Shown here piece after piece: positions 4,899-7,252 of a stretch of DNA of 7,252 nucleotides. Under the pieces are notes generated by a model, which worked only from the letters and a program-made list of their open reading frames with translations, was not told where the DNA came from and did no database searches. The translations under genes and the position numbers were made by a program. Within the stretch, counting starts at the first letter, position 1, and the number at the start of each line of letters is the position of its first letter. Source of the stretch: an uncultured Ruminococcus sp. (lineage in GTDB: Bacteria > Bacillota > Clostridia > Oscillospirales > Ruminococcaceae). The stretch lies in NCBI GenBank assembly GCA_947175005.1, contig CAMWLD010000110.1, forward strand, positions 1 through 7,252, read 5' to 3'.

Positions 4899-7187
4899 AT
4901 GGATAAATATATAGGAAAAAAGCTTGACGGCAGGTATGAGATAACCGAGCTTATAGGCATAGGCGGCATGGCGGAGGTTTATAAGGCTCTCGACCTTATG
5001 GAAAACAGAGTTGTTGCTGTCAAGATACTTAAAAACGAATATGCGGGAAATGCGGACTTTGTACGAAGGTTCAGAAACGAATCTAAAGCCATTGCGGTAC
5101 TCAGTCACCCGAACATTGTAAAGATATATGATGTGGGATTTTCCGATAAGATACAGTTTATTGTAATGGAATACATTGACGGGGTTACCCTGAAGGAATT
5201 TATGGAGCAGCAGGGGGCTTTGAAATGGAAAGACTCGGTGCACTTTATTATTCAGGTGCTGCGGGCTTTGCAGCATGCTCATGACAGGGGGATAGTTCAC
5301 AGGGACATAAAGCCTCAGAACATCATGCTTTTCCCCGACGGCACCATAAAGGTCATGGATTTCGGGATAGCAAGGTTTGCGAGGGAAGAGGGCAAGACCA
5401 TTTCCGACAAGGCTATAGGAAGTGTGCATTACATCAGTCCCGAGCAGGCGAGAGGGGACATTACCGACGAAAAGAGCGACATTTACTCGGTGGGTGTAAT
5501 GCTTTACGAAATGCTCACGGGGGTGAAGCCCTTTGACGCGGACACGCCTGTGGCGGTGGCGGTAATGCATATGCAGTCAAATGCAAGGCTGCCGAGAACT
5601 ATAAACGATACCATTCCCGAGGGACTTGAGTCCATTGTGATAAGGGCTATGCAGAGGGACGCTGTAAGGCGTTATCAGTCCGCCTCGGAGATGATAAAGG
5701 ATATTGAGGAATTCAAGCGAAACCCCAGCATTGTTTTTGAATACTCCTATCCCAAAAGCGATGACGAGGGCAAGACCATTTATTTTGACAAGCCCGCACA
5801 TGAGGCGGCGGCAAAGGCGGGAGGCAAGGCTGCTGCGGCTGCAAGGTATGCGGAGGTAAAGTCACAGGGCGGCAGCGGACCTGCCCACGGTAAGAATACA
5901 GGCTCAAAAAAGAATGAGGTGAGAAAAACGAAACCGAATACTAAAGCAAACGAATATTATGATTATGATGATGACGACGATGAGGATGAAGAGGTATCGA
6001 AATCTTCCTATTTTGTGGTGGCGCTGACGGCTATTGCGGCGGCGGTAGTCATAATTGCGGTGGTGTTTATTGCTGTTCAGATATTTATAAATATCGACGA
6101 CGGAACCGATAAGACCCAGCCTATGGTGAATTTGGTGGGGTATGACTATAATCAGTGCAAGAGCACTTATGCTTCGTACTTCAATCTTACGGTCGCAAAG
6201 GAAATTTATTCCTCGGAGTACCCTGCGGGTGTTATTATTGAGCATTCGCCCAAGGAAGGCTCGCTTATAGTTGTGGGCAATTCAGAGGTGCGGGCGACGG
6301 TGAGCAAGGGTCCGCAGATGATGACTGTGCCGAATACCTACTCTATGGACGCCAACACGGCAGGGGCTATGATAGAGGCAGAGGGGCTTTTCTACACTTA
6401 TGTCATGCAGTACAGTGATGTGGAGAAGAACACGGTAATAAAGACAGAGCCCGAGAGGAATGAAAAGGTCGAAAGAGGGTCGACGGTATTCGTATATGTA
6501 AGCAGAGGCCCAGAGGAGTATGACAAGTTCGTTCCCGATGTGGAGGGACTTACGAGAGCGGAGGCTGTGGAGCGGCTGGAGAAAGAGGGCTTTGTGGTCC
6601 AGCTCCAGGAGCAGGACAGCCCCGAAAACAAGGATGTGGTGCTGCATCAGAGCGTGCCTCATCTGGACGACAACGGGCAGCCGAATATTGTAAGCTACGG
6701 CACGACCATAATTCTTACCTACAGCTCGGGTGTTGTGCCTATGAGCAAGGTGAACATCACCTTTGCGGTGCCTGACGGACTGACGGGCAAGGCCACCTTT
6801 AACGCTTATGTGAACGGCATACTGTCGGGCACTCATGAGGTGGACAATATAGGGTATGTACAGACCATTTCCGTTGAGGTAGAGGGCAAGGACACACAGA
6901 AGGTAGTAATTGAGGCTGTGGGCAGCGACGGACGCGCGCACAGCATGGCGGAATACAATGTGGACTTTAACAAGAAGTCGGTTTCGGAGTCAAGATTTGA
7001 CAGAGATCTGCTAAAGACCCTTTACGGCATTCCCGAGGAGACTCCTGCGGTTACGGACGTGAATGTCGGGCTCATTGACGATGAGTTCCCCGAGATAACA
7101 GACGACCCCAATGAGGGCGATGTTCCGCAGATAATTGGCACGGGGGACTATGAGAGCTGGTGGGATCAGATCACCAATGGACATTAA
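4899..7187 (+). CDS. prkC: PASTA-domain Ser/Thr protein kinase (PrkC/Stk type)
   Basis: Membrane-anchored Hanks-type kinase that senses muropeptides or lipid II and phosphorylates proteins of division, wall synthesis and translation. It has 762 residues. The kinase domain covers about 10-275: glycine loop GIGGMAEVY (20-28), ATP lysine K42, helix-C glutamate E61, HRDIKPQN (134-141, catalytic D136), DFG (154-156), activation-loop end SPE (180-182) and DIYSVGVMLYEMLTGVKPF (194-212). A linker with an Ala/Lys-rich part and an acidic run (about 353-365) precedes one membrane helix (371-397). Three extracellular PASTA repeats follow at about 408-471, 473-537 and 543-610. A further 150-residue tail (611-762) is predicted beta-rich at first (SKVNITFAVPDG) and ends in an acidic, Trp-containing stretch. 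GGAG (4887-4890) lies eight bases before the ATG. The stop overlaps the next gene's possible start. Confidence 0.96.
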   Translation: MDKYIGKKLDGRYEITELIGIGGMAEVYKALDLMENRVVAVKILKNEYAGNADFVRRFRNESKAIAVLSHPNIVKIYDVGFSDKIQFIVMEYIDGVTLKEFMEQQGALKWKDSVHFIIQVLRALQHAHDRGIVHRDIKPQNIMLFPDGTIKVMDFGIARFAREEGKTISDKAIGSVHYISPEQARGDITDEKSDIYSVGVMLYEMLTGVKPFDADTPVAVAVMHMQSNARLPRTINDTIPEGLESIVIRAMQRDAVRRYQSASEMIKDIEEFKRNPSIVFEYSYPKSDDEGKTIYFDKPAHEAAAKAGGKAAAAARYAEVKSQGGSGPAHGKNTGSKKNEVRKTKPNTKANEYYDYDDDDDEDEEVSKSSYFVVALTAIAAAVVIIAVVFIAVQIFINIDDGTDKTQPMVNLVGYDYNQCKSTYASYFNLTVAKEIYSSEYPAGVIIEHSPKEGSLIVVGNSEVRATVSKGPQMMTVPNTYSMDANTAGAMIEAEGLFYTYVMQYSDVEKNTVIKTEPERNEKVERGSTVFVYVSRGPEEYDKFVPDVEGLTRAEAVERLEKEGFVVQLQEQDSPENKDVVLHQSVPHLDDNGQPNIVSYGTTIILTYSSGVVPMSKVNITFAVPDGLTGKATFNAYVNGILSGTHEVDNIGYVQTISVEVEGKDTQKVVIEAVGSDGRAHSMAEYNVDFNKKSVSESRFDRDLLKTLYGIPEETPAVTDVNVGLIDDEFPEITDDPNEGDVPQIIGTGDYESWWDQITNGH

Positions 7188-7252
7188 AGAAATGGAAGGT
7201 AAATATTATGGCGGACTTATTATTGAGAATGCAGGGGTGGCGTACACGGTAG
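7177..7252 (+). CDS. rsgA: Start of the next gene, probably ribosome small-subunit GTPase RsgA (partial)
   Basis: The frame is open to the end of the window. Its visible N-terminus includes GGLIIENAGVAYTV, a short beta-strand pattern compatible with the OB-fold that begins RsgA, a GTPase that assists 30S maturation. In Firmicutes rsgA commonly follows prkC, and this position is the main evidence. Two starts are possible. ATG 7177 overlaps the kinase stop, giving translational coupling. ATG 7192 lies just after a weak AAAGA. Only about 25 residues are visible and no GTPase motif is reached, so the name is tentative. Confidence 0.5.
   Translation, partial: MDIKEMEGKYYGGLIIENAGVAYTV

Noticed and set aside
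4776..5570. Long open frame on the minus strand opposite the kinase gene
   Set aside because: It lies wholly opposite well-supported coding sequence, has no recognisable motifs or ribosome-binding site, and is explained as a shadow of prkC codon bias.
7208..7252. ATG 7208 (MADLLLRMQG...) as the start of the next gene
   Set aside because: That frame stops after 14 codons at the window end; the frame of ATG 7177/7192 stays open.

Overview
The window looks like the chromosome of a gut-type Firmicute, probably a member of the Clostridia (Ruminococcus/Oscillospiraceae-like). The evidence is the conserved run rsmB - rlmN - PP2C phosphatase - PASTA Ser/Thr kinase - (probable) rsgA. This is the classical Gram-positive block linking rRNA modification and ribosome maturation to cell-wall-sensing phosphorylation. 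All genes are on the + strand.

Layout. 1-421 is the 3' end of rsmB (16S rRNA m5C methyltransferase). 422-2840 is an AT-rich accessory island inserted between rsmB and rlmN, which are normally neighbours. It carries small genes separated by related 40-70 nt imperfect hairpins: a three-helix membrane protein (492-818), two paralogous soluble proteins (892-1236 and 1298-1639), a frameshifted small gene (1728-2007) and a 239-residue protein of unknown family (about 2017-2736). 2841-3884 is rlmN (23S rRNA/tRNA C2-adenine methyltransferase). 4067-4789 is the PP2C phosphatase and 4899-7187 the PASTA kinase. 7177-7252 is the start of the next gene, probably rsgA.

The main unusual feature is the island. 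Hairpin copies lie near 441-481, 818-877, 1644-1714 and 2740-2781, with a collapsed copy at 1239-1286. They sit between one gene's stop codon and the next gene's ribosome-binding site, with a conserved core and outer arms that differ between copies while staying self-complementary. This looks like a cassette array of promoterless small genes bounded by a recombinogenic or RNA-level hairpin. It is superficially integron-like, but no canonical attC motif and no integrase is visible here. The content (short soluble paralogues with clustered divergence, a small membrane protein, decaying genes) fits an orphan immunity or defence gene store, but that function is inferred.

Base composition suggests the foreign segment does not stop at the rlmN start. 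The first third of rlmN is as AT-rich as the island (about 33% GC at 3001-3120), and the gene switches to about 59% GC (3181-3300) at the radical-SAM cysteine motif. This suggests homologous recombination within rlmN brought in the island plus the 5' part of rlmN.

The phosphatase and kinase form the usual antagonistic pair. The kinase senses cell-wall material through three extracellular PASTA repeats, and the phosphatase reverses its phosphorylation. The kinase has an extra region of about 150 residues after the PASTA repeats.
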